This document shows, one piece after another, positions 1 through 7,947 of a stretch of DNA of 54,410 nt. The DNA is from Desulfobacterales bacterium (GTDB taxonomy: Bacteria > Desulfobacterota > UBA8473): the NCBI GenBank assembly GCA_016209225.1, contig JACQWO010000020.1, positions 1-54,410 on the forward strand. Reading direction: 5' to 3'. A model generated the notes under the pieces. That model ran no database searches. It was not told the DNA's origin and saw nothing but the letters and a program-made list of their open reading frames with translations. The position numbers were made by a program, and so were the translations under genes. How positions within the stretch are numbered: the first letter of the stretch is position 1; each line of letters opens with the position of its first letter.

Positions 1-1
1 G

Positions 2-109
2 TATTTTGCTCGCACAGTTGGAGACAAAGTGACGGCAGATGTGATCAGAAATTATATTAAGTATCATCGTGAACAAGAGAAATCTCCGAAGCAATTAAAA
101 TTGTTTTAA
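2..109 (+). CDS. tnpA: IS200/IS605-type transposase TnpA, C-terminal end (partial)
   Basis: The window opens inside a reading frame whose last 35 residues read YFARTVGDKVTADVIRNYIK and then a basic tail ending KQLKLF before TAA. This matches the C-terminal helix of IS200/IS605 Y1 transposases, where a T-V/A-G-x-V-T-x-x-x-I-x-x-Y-I pattern closes the protein. Such enzymes are HUH single-strand transposases that act as dimers on hairpin ends. The catalytic HUH and Tyr residues lie outside the window, so activity cannot be judged. The GC hairpin just downstream fits the right end of the element. The family is inferred from a short stretch. Confidence 0.6.
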   Translation, partial: YFARTVGDKVTADVIRNYIKYHREQEKSPKQLKLF

Positions 110-113
110 GATG

Positions 114-132
114 CCCCGCCCTGTGGGCGGGG
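114..132 (+). repeat. GC-rich hairpin, probable IS200/IS605 right-end hairpin or terminator
   Basis: Eight bases CCCCGCCC pair perfectly with GGGCGGGG across a TGT loop, four bases after the transposase stop codon. IS200/IS605 elements carry such a subterminal hairpin at the right end, usually followed by a short cleavage motif; here taattcact follows. It could also act as a terminator, but no strong T-run follows directly. Confidence 0.5.
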
Positions 133-166
133 TAATTCACTCTTTTAAAAACGAAAGGAGATCAAC

Positions 167-613
167 ATGAAGACAGTAAAATTATTGTTAATATTTTTCT
201 TCATTTTTATGCTTCTCAGCCAGGTTGTCTTATCAAAACAGGGGTCTGCGTCCGAAGACAGCCTGGGCGAGAACCTGGTGCGGCAGTTATGGGCAGATAT
301 GAAGAAACCAGATATGGATGCCATCGAAAAGAAGATTGCCAAAGGTTTCCAGTCAATACATCAGTATGGTGCCGATAACCGCGAGCAGGAGATAAAGCTT
401 ATCAGAGGCCTCAAGCTCGGCGAGTATACTCTGAGTGATATTCAAATTACTCGGAATGGGCCAGTGATTGTTGCTACCTACTTTGTCTCTGTAGAAGAGA
501 CTATCATGGGTAAGCGGCTATCAAAGAAACCGGCCCCAAGGCTTAGCGTTTTTCTGAAAACTGACAGCGGTTGGCAATGGATCGCCCATGCTAATCTTAA
601 GCCTTCAAAATAG
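167..613 (+). CDS. Exported NTF2-like (SnoaL/DUF4440-like) small protein
   Basis: This 148-residue protein starts at an ATG preceded by gaaaggagatcaac, a good ribosome site. Residues 1-24 form a signal peptide (basic KTVK start, then a long hydrophobic stretch rich in F, L and I), so the product is probably periplasmic. The mature part has the pattern of NTF2-like cone folds: an early helix (VRQLWADMKKPD), a 'F-Q-S-I-H' strand and a final strand pair ending WQWIAHANLKP. Such domains bind small molecules or serve as enzyme scaffolds; no catalytic residue is certain. It stands alone between the IS end and the chalcone-isomerase-like gene. The exact function is unknown. Confidence 0.6.
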   Translation: MKTVKLLLIFFFIFMLLSQVVLSKQGSASEDSLGENLVRQLWADMKKPDMDAIEKKIAKGFQSIHQYGADNREQEIKLIRGLKLGEYTLSDIQITRNGPVIVATYFVSVEETIMGKRLSKKPAPRLSVFLKTDSGWQWIAHANLKPSK

Positions 614-742
614 CAAAGTAACCAAACAGAAATATATCGGGAACATAAAGGTTATGTCTTAAGGTGATTATAAGAGATCTGGCACTAGATTTGTGAGACA
701 AATCCAATAAAAAAACCCAATCGAAAGAAACTAGGGAATAAT

Positions 743-1333
743 ATGCCAAAAAAACTCTTTTTCCTGATACTAACTTTCTTTATGATAGTTTCAATTAGCA
801 ATGCAATAGAAATTGATGGTATCAATATGCCTGATTCTCTTATGACTGGCAAAACCAACTTGATTCTAAACGGGGCTGGTGTACGAACTAAATTACTGAT
901 AAAATTATATATTAGTGGTCTCTACCTTATGCAAAAGAATCATGACCCCAAAAAAATTATAGAGGCAGATGAACCGATGGCAATCAGACTGCATATTATC
1001 TCCTCCCTGATTACCGGTAAAAAGATGGGGGAATCAACAAAAGAAGGTTTTTCTAGAGCTACACATGGAAACATTGAACCAATCAAACCTGAGATAGAAA
1101 AGTTTATCTTAGTTTTTAAAGACAGAATAAATGAAAACGACATCTATGATTTGATTTATGAACCCAGCAGAGGAGTAGAAGTTTATAAAAATCATAAAAA
1201 ACACTCTCTAATAAATGGCTTACCCTTTAAAAAGGCTTTGTTCGGAATATGGCTTTGTGATAACCCAGCCCAAAAGAGTTTAAAAAGGGAAATGTTAGGG
1301 ACAGTTGGAGGGGTAACGGTTAAATGGGAGTAA
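743..1333 (+). CDS. Secreted chalcone isomerase-like protein
   Basis: This 196-residue protein has a signal peptide (about residues 1-21, cleavage near SNA). The mature part begins with IEIDGINMPDSL, followed by LNGAGVRTKLLIKLYISGLYL. These are the hallmark segments of the bacterial chalcone-isomerase-like family, in which the strand 'G.G.R.K....KVY..GLYL' precedes a helical domain. Bacterial members are not flavonoid enzymes as far as is known; many are periplasmic and are thought to bind fatty acids or other hydrophobic ligands. The closing segment (KREMLGTVGGVTVKWE) is shorter than usual. Only 3 nt separate it from the next gene, so the two are probably co-transcribed. The ribosome site (actaggga) is weak. 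Confidence 0.7.
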   Translation: MPKKLFFLILTFFMIVSISNAIEIDGINMPDSLMTGKTNLILNGAGVRTKLLIKLYISGLYLMQKNHDPKKIIEADEPMAIRLHIISSLITGKKMGESTKEGFSRATHGNIEPIKPEIEKFILVFKDRINENDIYDLIYEPSRGVEVYKNHKKHSLINGLPFKKALFGIWLCDNPAQKSLKREMLGTVGGVTVKWE

Positions 1334-1336
1334 TGC

Positions 1337-2023
1337 ATGCATTTTCAAGCAGTAGTCTTCGATTTGGACGGGACATTACTTGACACCCTGGCAGATATCG
1401 CTAACTCGGTGAACAGTGCCTTAGCGAGATACGGGCTCCCCCCCCGTGGAGAAGCTGAGTATCGTTACTTCGTAGGTGAGGGGGTAACTGTGCTTATATC
1501 GAGGGCGCTGCCTGCCGAAAAACGGAATGATGATATCATTTCGGACTGCGTAAAGGCATTTCGTGAGAGTTACAGCCTCAACTGGAATGTAAACACCAGG
1601 CCGTATGATGGTGTTATGGAGCTTCTGGACAAACTCACTGCCAAACAGGTCAAAATGGCCATACTCTCGAATAAACCTGACAATTTCACAAAACTTTGCG
1701 TCCGTGAGCTTCTGCCGTACAAAAGGTTTGAAATGGTTCTAGGCCAGCGCGAGGGAATCCCCATGAAGCCTGACCCTGCCGGTGCTGTCGAAATAGCTGA
1801 GACCCTCGGTATCGCATCATCACAATTTCTTTATCTGGGAGATAGCGGCCTCGACATGCAGACTGCCACACGTGCGGGTATGTTCCCAGTGGGTGCAGTA
1901 TGGGGTTTTAGATCGGCGGAGGAGTTGAGGATACATGGTGCTCAGGTAGTGATCGAACAGCCGAGGGATCTCCTGGATCTCTTGGATAACCCTTCATCCT
2001 CCTTCATCCCCCCTGAAACTTAG
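1337..2023 (+). CDS. gph: HAD-superfamily phosphatase, phosphoglycolate phosphatase-like
   Basis: This 228-residue protein has all four HAD motifs. Motif I is FDLDGTLLDT (residues 8-17), with the nucleophilic Asp and the acid/base Asp. Motif II is the Ser in ILSNKPD. Motif III is the Lys in MKPDP. Motif IV is YLGDSGLDMQTA, with the Mg-binding acidic residue. The helical cap lies between motifs I and II, as in phosphoglycolate phosphatase Gph and the pyrophosphatase PpaX. Gph clears 2-phosphoglycolate made during DNA repair or oxygenase side reactions. Substrates in this family cannot be read from sequence, so the symbol is tentative. Start: ATG after gggag. It follows the chalcone-isomerase-like gene by 3 nt. 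Confidence 0.75.
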   Translation: MHFQAVVFDLDGTLLDTLADIANSVNSALARYGLPPRGEAEYRYFVGEGVTVLISRALPAEKRNDDIISDCVKAFRESYSLNWNVNTRPYDGVMELLDKLTAKQVKMAILSNKPDNFTKLCVRELLPYKRFEMVLGQREGIPMKPDPAGAVEIAETLGIASSQFLYLGDSGLDMQTATRAGMFPVGAVWGFRSAEELRIHGAQVVIEQPRDLLDLLDNPSSSFIPPET

Positions 2024-2084
2024 GTTTTCTTTTTTCCACAAAAGCAGCCACACCCTCCTTCTAATCCTCACTGGCACTTGCAAC
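2004..2084 (-). pseudogene. Relic of a crotonase (enoyl-CoA hydratase/isomerase) C-terminus
   Basis: Read on the minus strand, this stretch gives ASED, a stop (TAG), then KEGVAAFVEKRKPKFQGG and TGA. The pattern 'S-E-D-x-K-E-G-x-x-A-F-x-E-K-R-K-P-x-F-x-G' is the classic C-terminus of enoyl-CoA hydratases. The TAG sits where an aromatic residue (Phe or Tyr) normally stands, one base from a TAC codon. Nothing upstream continues the protein, so only the tail remains. Its last codons overlap the 3' end of the HAD gene on the other strand. It is too short for statistics, but the match is specific. Confidence 0.5.
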
Positions 2085-2159
2085 TTTTTGTACTTGTGTG
2101 ATAAAGTAGAGAAATGCTCAAAGATTTTGATTCACTATATACACAGGTAGGGAAAAGAA

Positions 2160-3734
2160 ATGAGCTATAGTATTTTTAGCCATGATGATATTAAGCAGAT
2201 GAAGGCCATTAGAATCACAGAAGAACAGGTTATATCCCAAATAAAACTCTTTAAGAAGAAACCCTCTTATTTGAAGTTGAATCGCCCCTGTACCATAGGT
2301 GACGGTATAAGGGTTATCCCGGAAGATGAAATTAAGGAACTTATACTCCATCATCAAGAAGCAGCGAGCAGAGGGCGACTATTGAAATTCGTGCCCGCTT
2401 CAGGGGCGGCCAGCCGTATGTTTAAATCGCTGCTTAACTTCAATAACCTGAATCACGAGATTGATCGAGATTATATTACTAGAAAAGCAGGAGAAGACAC
2501 CGAACAGGCTGAAGATATTCTTTCTTTTATGGATGGGATAAGGAAATTCGCCTTTTTCGATGACCTTAAATCGTCAATGTCTGCCTCCGGGCTTGATATA
2601 GATACCCAGATAGGTAAAGGTCAATTTAAAGAGATCGTCCACTGCCTCCTCACCTCCCAGGGTCTTAACTACGCTGACCTGCCCAAGGGATTGCTCAAGT
2701 TTCACCAATATTCCAACGGTAGCCGGACAGCCTTTGAGGAGCATCTGGTCGAGGCTGCGGATTATGTCAAGGATGCCCAGAATGTATGCCGTCTCCATTT
2801 TACCGTTTCCCCCGAACACCAAGAAAGTTTCAAAGGTCTTATGAAAGATGTCAGGAATGAGTACGAAAAGAAATACAATGCCCGGTTCCAGGCGGACTTT
2901 TCTCTTCAGAAGAGATCCACCGATACTATTGCTGTAGACATGGGAAACCAGCCTTTTCGAGAGAAGGACGGAAAGCTCCTGTTCCGGCCTGGGGGACATG
3001 GCGCCCTTATAGAAAACCTGAACGATCTCAAAGGAGATATAATTTACATAAAAAACATTGACAATGTGGCGACTGACAGGATTAAATGCCCAACATTTCT
3101 CTGGAAAAAGATTCTGGCTGGCTTTCTAATTGAACTCCAGAAAAAGATTTTCACTTATCTGAAAAGATTGGTGGCACAGAAACATGATGAACAGTTTCTT
3201 GACGAAGTCACGGACTTTGCCATAGAACGGCTCTGTCTGACACCCCCAAATGGCTGGAAGCGTAAATCTATAAAAGAAAAGAGAGAGTTTCTCTTGAACA
3301 AACTCAATCGTCCCCTGAGGGTATGCGGTATGGTCAAAAATGAGGGAGAACCCGGAGGGGGCCCTTTTTGGGTTGAAGGGAAAGATGGCGCCCTGTCCAT
3401 GCAGATCGTCGAAAGCGCCCAGGTTGATCCTAAATCCAATGAGCAACAGGCAATATTCGCATCAGGGACCCATTTTAACCCCGTAGATATTGTCTGCGGT
3501 GTCCGGGATTATAAAGGGGATCCCTTTGATTTGTGGAATTATATAGACGCAGATGCAGTCTTTATCTCTCAAAAGTCAAAGGATGGTCGGAATCTGAAGG
3601 CATTGGAGCTTCCAGGCCTATGGAACGGGGCCATGGCCAATTGGATTACCCTTTTTGTGGAAGTTCCAATTATCACCTTTAATCCTATAAAAACCATAAA
3701 TGACCTGCTTCGCAAGGAACACCAACCCCAGTAG
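2160..3734 (+). CDS. DUF4301 family protein
   Basis: A 524-residue cytoplasmic protein without signal peptide or membrane segments, starting at ATG after agggaaaagaa. It carries the features I associate with DUF4301: an N-terminal SIFSHDDIKQMKA opening, a glycine-rich segment FVPASGAASRMFKSL near residue 78, a central RPGGHGALIENLNDL near residue 277, and the C-terminal GEPGGGPFWVEGKDG and FNPVDIVCGVRDYKGDPFDL. The loop PASGAASRMFK resembles the nucleotide loop of sugar-nucleotidyltransferases (PAAGxGTRM), and the G-G-H-G-A-L segment would suit an NTP-sugar pyrophosphorylase fold. That is inference only, and no activity is established to my knowledge. The neighbours do not explain it. Confidence 0.7.
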   Translation: MSYSIFSHDDIKQMKAIRITEEQVISQIKLFKKKPSYLKLNRPCTIGDGIRVIPEDEIKELILHHQEAASRGRLLKFVPASGAASRMFKSLLNFNNLNHEIDRDYITRKAGEDTEQAEDILSFMDGIRKFAFFDDLKSSMSASGLDIDTQIGKGQFKEIVHCLLTSQGLNYADLPKGLLKFHQYSNGSRTAFEEHLVEAADYVKDAQNVCRLHFTVSPEHQESFKGLMKDVRNEYEKKYNARFQADFSLQKRSTDTIAVDMGNQPFREKDGKLLFRPGGHGALIENLNDLKGDIIYIKNIDNVATDRIKCPTFLWKKILAGFLIELQKKIFTYLKRLVAQKHDEQFLDEVTDFAIERLCLTPPNGWKRKSIKEKREFLLNKLNRPLRVCGMVKNEGEPGGGPFWVEGKDGALSMQIVESAQVDPKSNEQQAIFASGTHFNPVDIVCGVRDYKGDPFDLWNYIDADAVFISQKSKDGRNLKALELPGLWNGAMANWITLFVEVPIITFNPIKTINDLLRKEHQPQ

Positions 3735-3770
3735 GAGGGTAAAGGAAAGAAAGAAAACACCTTTCATTGT

Positions 3771-4133
3771 ATGATAAAGGAGGTATATACTACGAAAGAG
3801 CTCGACAATACCGAAGATACCTGTTTATATTCAAGTGAGGCTGCTTGCCTGGGGCTCAAAGACTGTCTCACTAAAGAGGAAGAGATTATTCTTGCCGATA
3901 TTCGGGCACTTCGCAAAAATGCCATTAATGTAAAAACCAGGTTGAAGCGTTTGGAGGATTGCACTATCAGTGATACGTCAGGATGTCAAGAGACGATTCA
4001 ATCGATTAGTTCTGAGCGTCAGGCTTTGATGGATGAGCTGGATGACCTGAGAAAAAACAGGAAAGAGCTTGATAGGCTGATGGAGGAAGCGCATCATCGT
4101 AAGATGGTGCTGTTAGGTCACAGAAAGCCATGA
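3771..4133 (+). CDS. Small coiled-coil protein of unknown function
   Basis: I do not recognise this 120-residue protein. It is rich in Glu, Lys and Leu, and from about residue 40 to 110 it should form two helices with heptad spacing (EEIILADIRALRKNAINVKTR and later ERQALMDELDDLRKNRKELD), that is, a coiled-coil hairpin. Four Cys residues lie at about 18, 27, 63 and 71. The start is uncertain: the ATG has no good Shine-Dalgarno site at the normal distance, although GGAGGG lies about 35 nt upstream, right after the DUF4301 stop. It ends one base before the convergent gene at 4135. Confidence 0.5.
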   Translation: MIKEVYTTKELDNTEDTCLYSSEAACLGLKDCLTKEEEIILADIRALRKNAINVKTRLKRLEDCTISDTSGCQETIQSISSERQALMDELDDLRKNRKELDRLMEEAHHRKMVLLGHRKP

Positions 4134-4134
4134 C

Positions 4135-4650
4135 TTAAATCACCAAATCTTCTTGAAGACCGCATTTGATGTCTTTTGTAAAGAGGTGATCGTTCCCAAC
4201 CTTATATGCCCAGCACATATCCTTTATTTGAGGATAAACCTCAAGGACTTTTTTTCTCATTAATGCAGCATCTCCGATATACTCTCTTATGGGAAAATTG
4301 TAGGATTTGTCTATGAATTGAGCCATAATTTTAGCCATTTCCAGGGTTTGGTCAACTAAGTGGTGACAGCCATCCTTGCCGCCTACAGATTCGATTACCC
4401 TTTCTGTGAATCCGCTGTTGATCTTAATGCCAACGAGATTAGCCATTTTTTGGCTGGTCTGCCGGCAGACTCCAAGATATGGGGCCTTTTTAAAGTCTGC
4501 CTCTGCATGCTTGATCTCTCTGGATGGGAAGGAGACATGAAAAGTAGTAGAGATGTGATGGACATTATCCAGCATGGATACTTCTACTTTCAGCAACCCT
4601 TCTCCAATAATATCTGCCCTTACATTCTTGTTTCTTTCAAATAGTGCCAA
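4135..4650 (-). CDS. DUF2889-like protein
   Basis: This 171-residue cytoplasmic protein opens with a strand-rich region (LLKVEVSMLDNVHHISTTF). It then has a helix with Cys and Gln (YLGVCRQTSQKMANLVG), followed by GFTERVIESVGGKDGCHHLVD, which matches the DUF2889 signature 'G..GCtHL.dL'. It ends in a segment with KDMCWAYKVGND. DUF2889 proteins have no proven function that I know of but often stand near acyl-CoA metabolism genes. Here the divergent neighbour is an acyl-CoA dehydrogenase, which fits. The 142-nt space between the two start codons must hold both promoters. Confidence 0.55.
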   Translation of the reverse strand: MALFERNKNVRADIIGEGLLKVEVSMLDNVHHISTTFHVSFPSREIKHAEADFKKAPYLGVCRQTSQKMANLVGIKINSGFTERVIESVGGKDGCHHLVDQTLEMAKIMAQFIDKSYNFPIREYIGDAALMRKKVLEVYPQIKDMCWAYKVGNDHLFTKDIKCGLQEDLVI

Positions 4651-4792
4651 ATCAAAGCCCCTTTCTTATATTTTTTACTTTACCAACAAATTCCTTTCTT
4701 TTATACTTTATTGAAAAAAAGAATCCTTGTCAACTAAATGCTTACCAGGCAATCCAAAAACAATAAATATTAACCATAAAGGAGGATAAAAC

Positions 4793-5935
4793 ATGCCCTT
4801 CCAACTTACTGAAGAGCAACAGATGTTTCAAAGGTCTTTGAGAAGCTTTTTTGAAGATAGGGTGGCCCCAAGGGCAGCTGAAATCGATGAAAAGGACGAA
4901 TTTCCAGGTGATGTATACAAAGCCATGAGTGAGATCGGTGTCCAGGCTATATTCTTCCCTGAAGAGTATGGTGGATCTGGAGGGGATCTGCTGACCTGCT
5001 GCGTGGCTACAGAGGAAATTAGCAGGGTGAGTGGATCCATAGCTGTTCTCACAGCCCCTCCCTTATCTCTTGCCTCTGCAGCATTCAGATTAGCTGGTAC
5101 TGATGAACAAAAGTCCAGATATCTACCTAAGTTAGCAAGTGGTGAATGGATATATGCTATAGCCATTACTGAACCGGATGCAGGGTCTGACGTCTCTGCC
5201 ATAAGAACAACTGCCGTACTTAAAGGTGATCATTACATTCTAAACGGTACAAAACGTTTTCATACGGTTGGGGACATGGCTGATGTAACAACGGTCTATG
5301 CCAAAACTGATACAGGCAAAGGAGCAAAGGGAATTAGCACCTTTGTGGTTGAAAAGGGAGTTCCTGGACGAATTATTTCTAAAAAAGAAAAGATGATGGG
5401 CATAAGGGGCATTGCCTCATGTGAGGTGGTCTTTGAGGACTGCCGTATCCCCAGAGAGAATCTTCTGGGCAAAGAGGGAGATGGGTTTAAAGACGTTATG
5501 CATACCCTGGATGAGAGCCGCCCAATAGTGGCTGCGATGGGTGTGGGATTAGCCCAGGGTGCCCTTGATTATGCCGTAAATTATGCAAAACAAAGGGTAC
5601 AGTTCGGAAAGCCCATTTGTGAATTTCAGGGAATCCAATTTATGCTGGCAGATATGGCAACCCAAATTGAGGCATCCAGGTATCTGGTTTACAGAGCTGC
5701 CTCTATTGCATTAAATCGTAACAGAGAGAGTATCATGCTTGCTTCTATGGCTAAATATTTCAGCAGTGACATGGCTATGAAGGTTACCACAGATGCAGTT
5801 CAGATTCTTGGAGGGTATGGATATACCAGCGACTACCCCGTGGAGAGAATGATGAGAGACGCCAAATGCTTTCAGATATTTGAGGGGACCAACCAGATCC
5901 AGAGGGTTGTGGTTGCAAGGTCTCTGCTAGGATAG
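4793..5935 (+). CDS. Acyl-CoA dehydrogenase
   Basis: A full-length 380-residue FAD enzyme of the acyl-CoA dehydrogenase family, which puts a 2,3-double bond into an acyl-CoA and passes electrons to ETF. It has the N-terminal helical domain (residues 1-115), the middle beta domain with the FAD/substrate signature [19 protein letters not shown] (near 123-140), and the C-terminal helical domain with [13 protein letters not shown] and [19 protein letters not shown]. The catalytic base is the Glu in [11 protein letters not shown] (about residue 364), the position used by short/medium-chain and butyryl-type enzymes. ATG follows a strong site (aaaggaggataaaac). Chain-length or branched-chain preference cannot be decided, but a role in amino or fatty acid oxidation fits the 2-oxoacid genes elsewhere in the window. 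Confidence 0.93.
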   Translation: MPFQLTEEQQMFQRSLRSFFEDRVAPRAAEIDEKDEFPGDVYKAMSEIGVQAIFFPEEYGGSGGDLLTCCVATEEISRVSGSIAVLTAPPLSLASAAFRLAGTDEQKSRYLPKLASGEWIYAIAITEPDAGSDVSAIRTTAVLKGDHYILNGTKRFHTVGDMADVTTVYAKTDTGKGAKGISTFVVEKGVPGRIISKKEKMMGIRGIASCEVVFEDCRIPRENLLGKEGDGFKDVMHTLDESRPIVAAMGVGLAQGALDYAVNYAKQRVQFGKPICEFQGIQFMLADMATQIEASRYLVYRAASIALNRNRESIMLASMAKYFSSDMAMKVTTDAVQILGGYGYTSDYPVERMMRDAKCFQIFEGTNQIQRVVVARSLLG

Positions 5936-6147
5936 GCAGGTTATTTTTCTTTGAATTTTTCTATTGCTTTGTTATAGTAAACCTGATAAATGGCAAGTAA
6001 CTATTGAAAAAGCAGCTTTTACCTTACCAGTACCAGTGAGTTTTTTCTCTTCTTATGGCAGCGGAAAATGAAGAAGTGATAGGCTTGCCGGGCCTGTGAA
6101 TTAAATATAGTAACGCTTATGAGCGAAAGTATAAATGGAGAAAAAAG

Positions 6148-6387
6148 ATGACAAATAGTAAACGGGATTATTTTTTAGCGTGTGCCGAGGATGGCTCCCT
6201 TTCTATGAGGCCTTATTGTGGTAGCTGTGGGCATCAGTTAAACGAGGACTATTTTTGCGAAAATTGTCAGCGCCAATGTCGTTGTACTCACGTTAAATGT
6301 GAAGATAGAGATTCTTATAGTTTAATGGATGCCCTTATAAAGAAGAATAAGGCTTTTAAAAAATTTACTATAGAAATACTGATATGA
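6148..6387 (+). CDS. Small Cys-rich zinc-ribbon protein
   Basis: A 79-residue protein with eight Cys residues. The set CGSCG...FCENCQRQCRC (residues 27-51) looks like a zinc ribbon with two CxxC knuckles plus an extra C-R-C-T-H-V-K-C cluster. It has no signal peptide. The C-terminal third is basic (IKKNKAFKKF). ATG follows ggagaaaaaag. I do not recognise a named family. A metal-binding adaptor or nucleic-acid-binding role is possible but only inferred. The gene is isolated, with about 210 nt before it and a palindromic repeat after it. Confidence 0.5.
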   Translation: MTNSKRDYFLACAEDGSLSMRPYCGSCGHQLNEDYFCENCQRQCRCTHVKCEDRDSYSLMDALIKKNKAFKKFTIEILI

Positions 6388-6451
6388 CCATTTAAGGGTT
6401 AGCTTCTCTGCAATTCACACACTGGACTTTAGATACCAGACTTTTCTGTAA

Positions 6452-6573
6452 CCGTTCACGGTTCCAGTTTACAGTTCACGGTTTAATTACAACAGCAGGC
6501 TTAAGCCCGCTGTTTATATAAAGCTTGAAGCATTTTTGCCAACTGTTAACTGCAAACCGTAAACTGTGAACGG
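6452..6573. repeat. Imperfect long inverted repeat with nested hairpin
   Basis: The left arm (6452-6484, beginning ccgttcacggttccagttta) faces a right arm ending ccgtaaactgtgaacgg at 6573. Shared blocks are ccgttcac, agtttac and cggttt, with two short insertions in the left arm. Between the arms lies a near-perfect hairpin, acagcaggctt / aagcccgctgt (6492-6513). The structure sits between a plus-strand and a minus-strand gene, so it may act as a two-way terminator or be a small non-autonomous element. The rest of 6388-6669 shows nothing else. Confidence 0.6.
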
Positions 6574-6669
6574 ATACCCTTTATCTTTATGTAATCTCTG
6601 GCCACTTTCTCCCCTTCAGTCTAATGTCTGAATCACAGATACACCATCCTTACCTTTCCTCGCCGGGCA

Positions 6670-7890
6670 TTACTTAGGGCTCCTCCATTCAGTCATTGAT
6701 ATAAACTTTCCTGTGGCCGGCTCGGCCTTAAATATCTTCCAGGTACTTCCACCGTTGTGGTCTGTGGGGCCGTAATCTATAGGACCCGTAAGTCCTCCCG
6801 TATCAAAGCTCTTCATTCCTTCTAAACTATTTACCAGAGCCTCTCCATCGAGGTTCCTGCCTGCCCTCCTTATACCCTCGATTTTGACCGTTCCAATAAC
6901 CCAACCGTAAGTATATGTTTTTCCACGATAGGGTTTTTCCGTTCCAGGTTCATATTTGAGGGTAATCTCCCTCATTCTTGCCACACCAGGCCCCTCATCG
7001 TACCATGAGGCCATAGAAGCAACTGCATAGAATAGCTCGGATGCATCACCGGACATGCGAATCACATCTTCATTACAGGTTGCCCAACTGCCAAATAAGG
7101 GAACCTTTAAACCAAACTTCTTTAACTCTCTAAGAAGAACAATCGTTGGCTGGGGGAGTGAACCGCAGATAATAATATAATCAACCTTAGCCTTCTTCAG
7201 GTTCATCACCTGAGAGGTTGCCTCAATGGAACCGGGATTGAGCACCTCCTTTGCTGCAGGCTCTAAATTATAGAATTTGAGCCTCTCCAATCCGGGCACC
7301 AAATCTGCTTTTCCTGCCTCGCTATCAGGAACAACGAATGCAATCCTTGGGTTCTTCGCCTTTAAATCCTTCATGATATAATCCACAATTACCTTCATCT
7401 GGCCAGGGTAGATGTCCTGGATGGTAAAGATATACCGCTCGAAGGGTTTTACCATCCTCTCCGCCGTCGATGCGGGAAAGGTAGTAACCTTTTCCTTCTC
7501 GATACTCTTCAACAGGGCAACAGCCCCATTGGTGCTTGTAGGCCCAATTAAAGAAATAACCTCATCCCGGAAGAGCAATTTTTTGAAGGAAGATATAGCC
7601 ATAGGTATAGAATAACGGTCATCCTCCACGATCAACTTGATCTTCCTTCCATGTATGCCACCCTGTTCGTTAACGAATCGAGTCAGGCTTCTAAGTCCTG
7701 CGGTCAAAGGAATGACCGCATTTGCAGCAGGCCCTGTCTGATCGAGTATGATCCCCACCTTTATCGTGTCATCCGTTACCCCCCTGACCCTACCGGCATA
7801 GCCATATGCCGAAATTCCGAATAGCATAATAGCCATTAAAACCCAGATTGAAAACCTCTGAAAATTCACTAAAGATGTCCTTTTTTTCAT
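6670..7890 (-). CDS. Periplasmic ligand-binding protein, LivJ/Peripla_BP_6 type (array copy 1)
   Basis: The last gene of the array in transcription order. I place the start at the ATG at 7890 (MKKRTSLVNF, 406 aa) because aagggggag stands right before it; a longer frame begins at 7944 but has no such site. A signal peptide ends near residue 32 (AYGYA). The mature protein begins GRVRGVTDDTIKVGIILDQT, the usual first strand and T-G-P turn of branched-chain amino acid type binding proteins. GGIHGRKIKLIVEDDRYSIP follows. The ligand-loop motif is GPTSTNG, and the hinge-side motif is SWYDEGPG. The protein ends W-R-S-P-K. Ligand unknown; amino acids, amides or small organic acids are typical for the family. 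57 nt separate it from copy 2. Confidence 0.9.
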   Translation of the reverse strand: MKKRTSLVNFQRFSIWVLMAIMLFGISAYGYAGRVRGVTDDTIKVGIILDQTGPAANAVIPLTAGLRSLTRFVNEQGGIHGRKIKLIVEDDRYSIPMAISSFKKLLFRDEVISLIGPTSTNGAVALLKSIEKEKVTTFPASTAERMVKPFERYIFTIQDIYPGQMKVIVDYIMKDLKAKNPRIAFVVPDSEAGKADLVPGLERLKFYNLEPAAKEVLNPGSIEATSQVMNLKKAKVDYIIICGSLPQPTIVLLRELKKFGLKVPLFGSWATCNEDVIRMSGDASELFYAVASMASWYDEGPGVARMREITLKYEPGTEKPYRGKTYTYGWVIGTVKIEGIRRAGRNLDGEALVNSLEGMKSFDTGGLTGPIDYGPTDHNGGSTWKIFKAEPATGKFISMTEWRSPK

Positions 7891-7947
7891 AACTCCCCCT
7901 TTCTGTCTTTTCCGTATTGTCAAATATAAATCATTAAATACCATATG

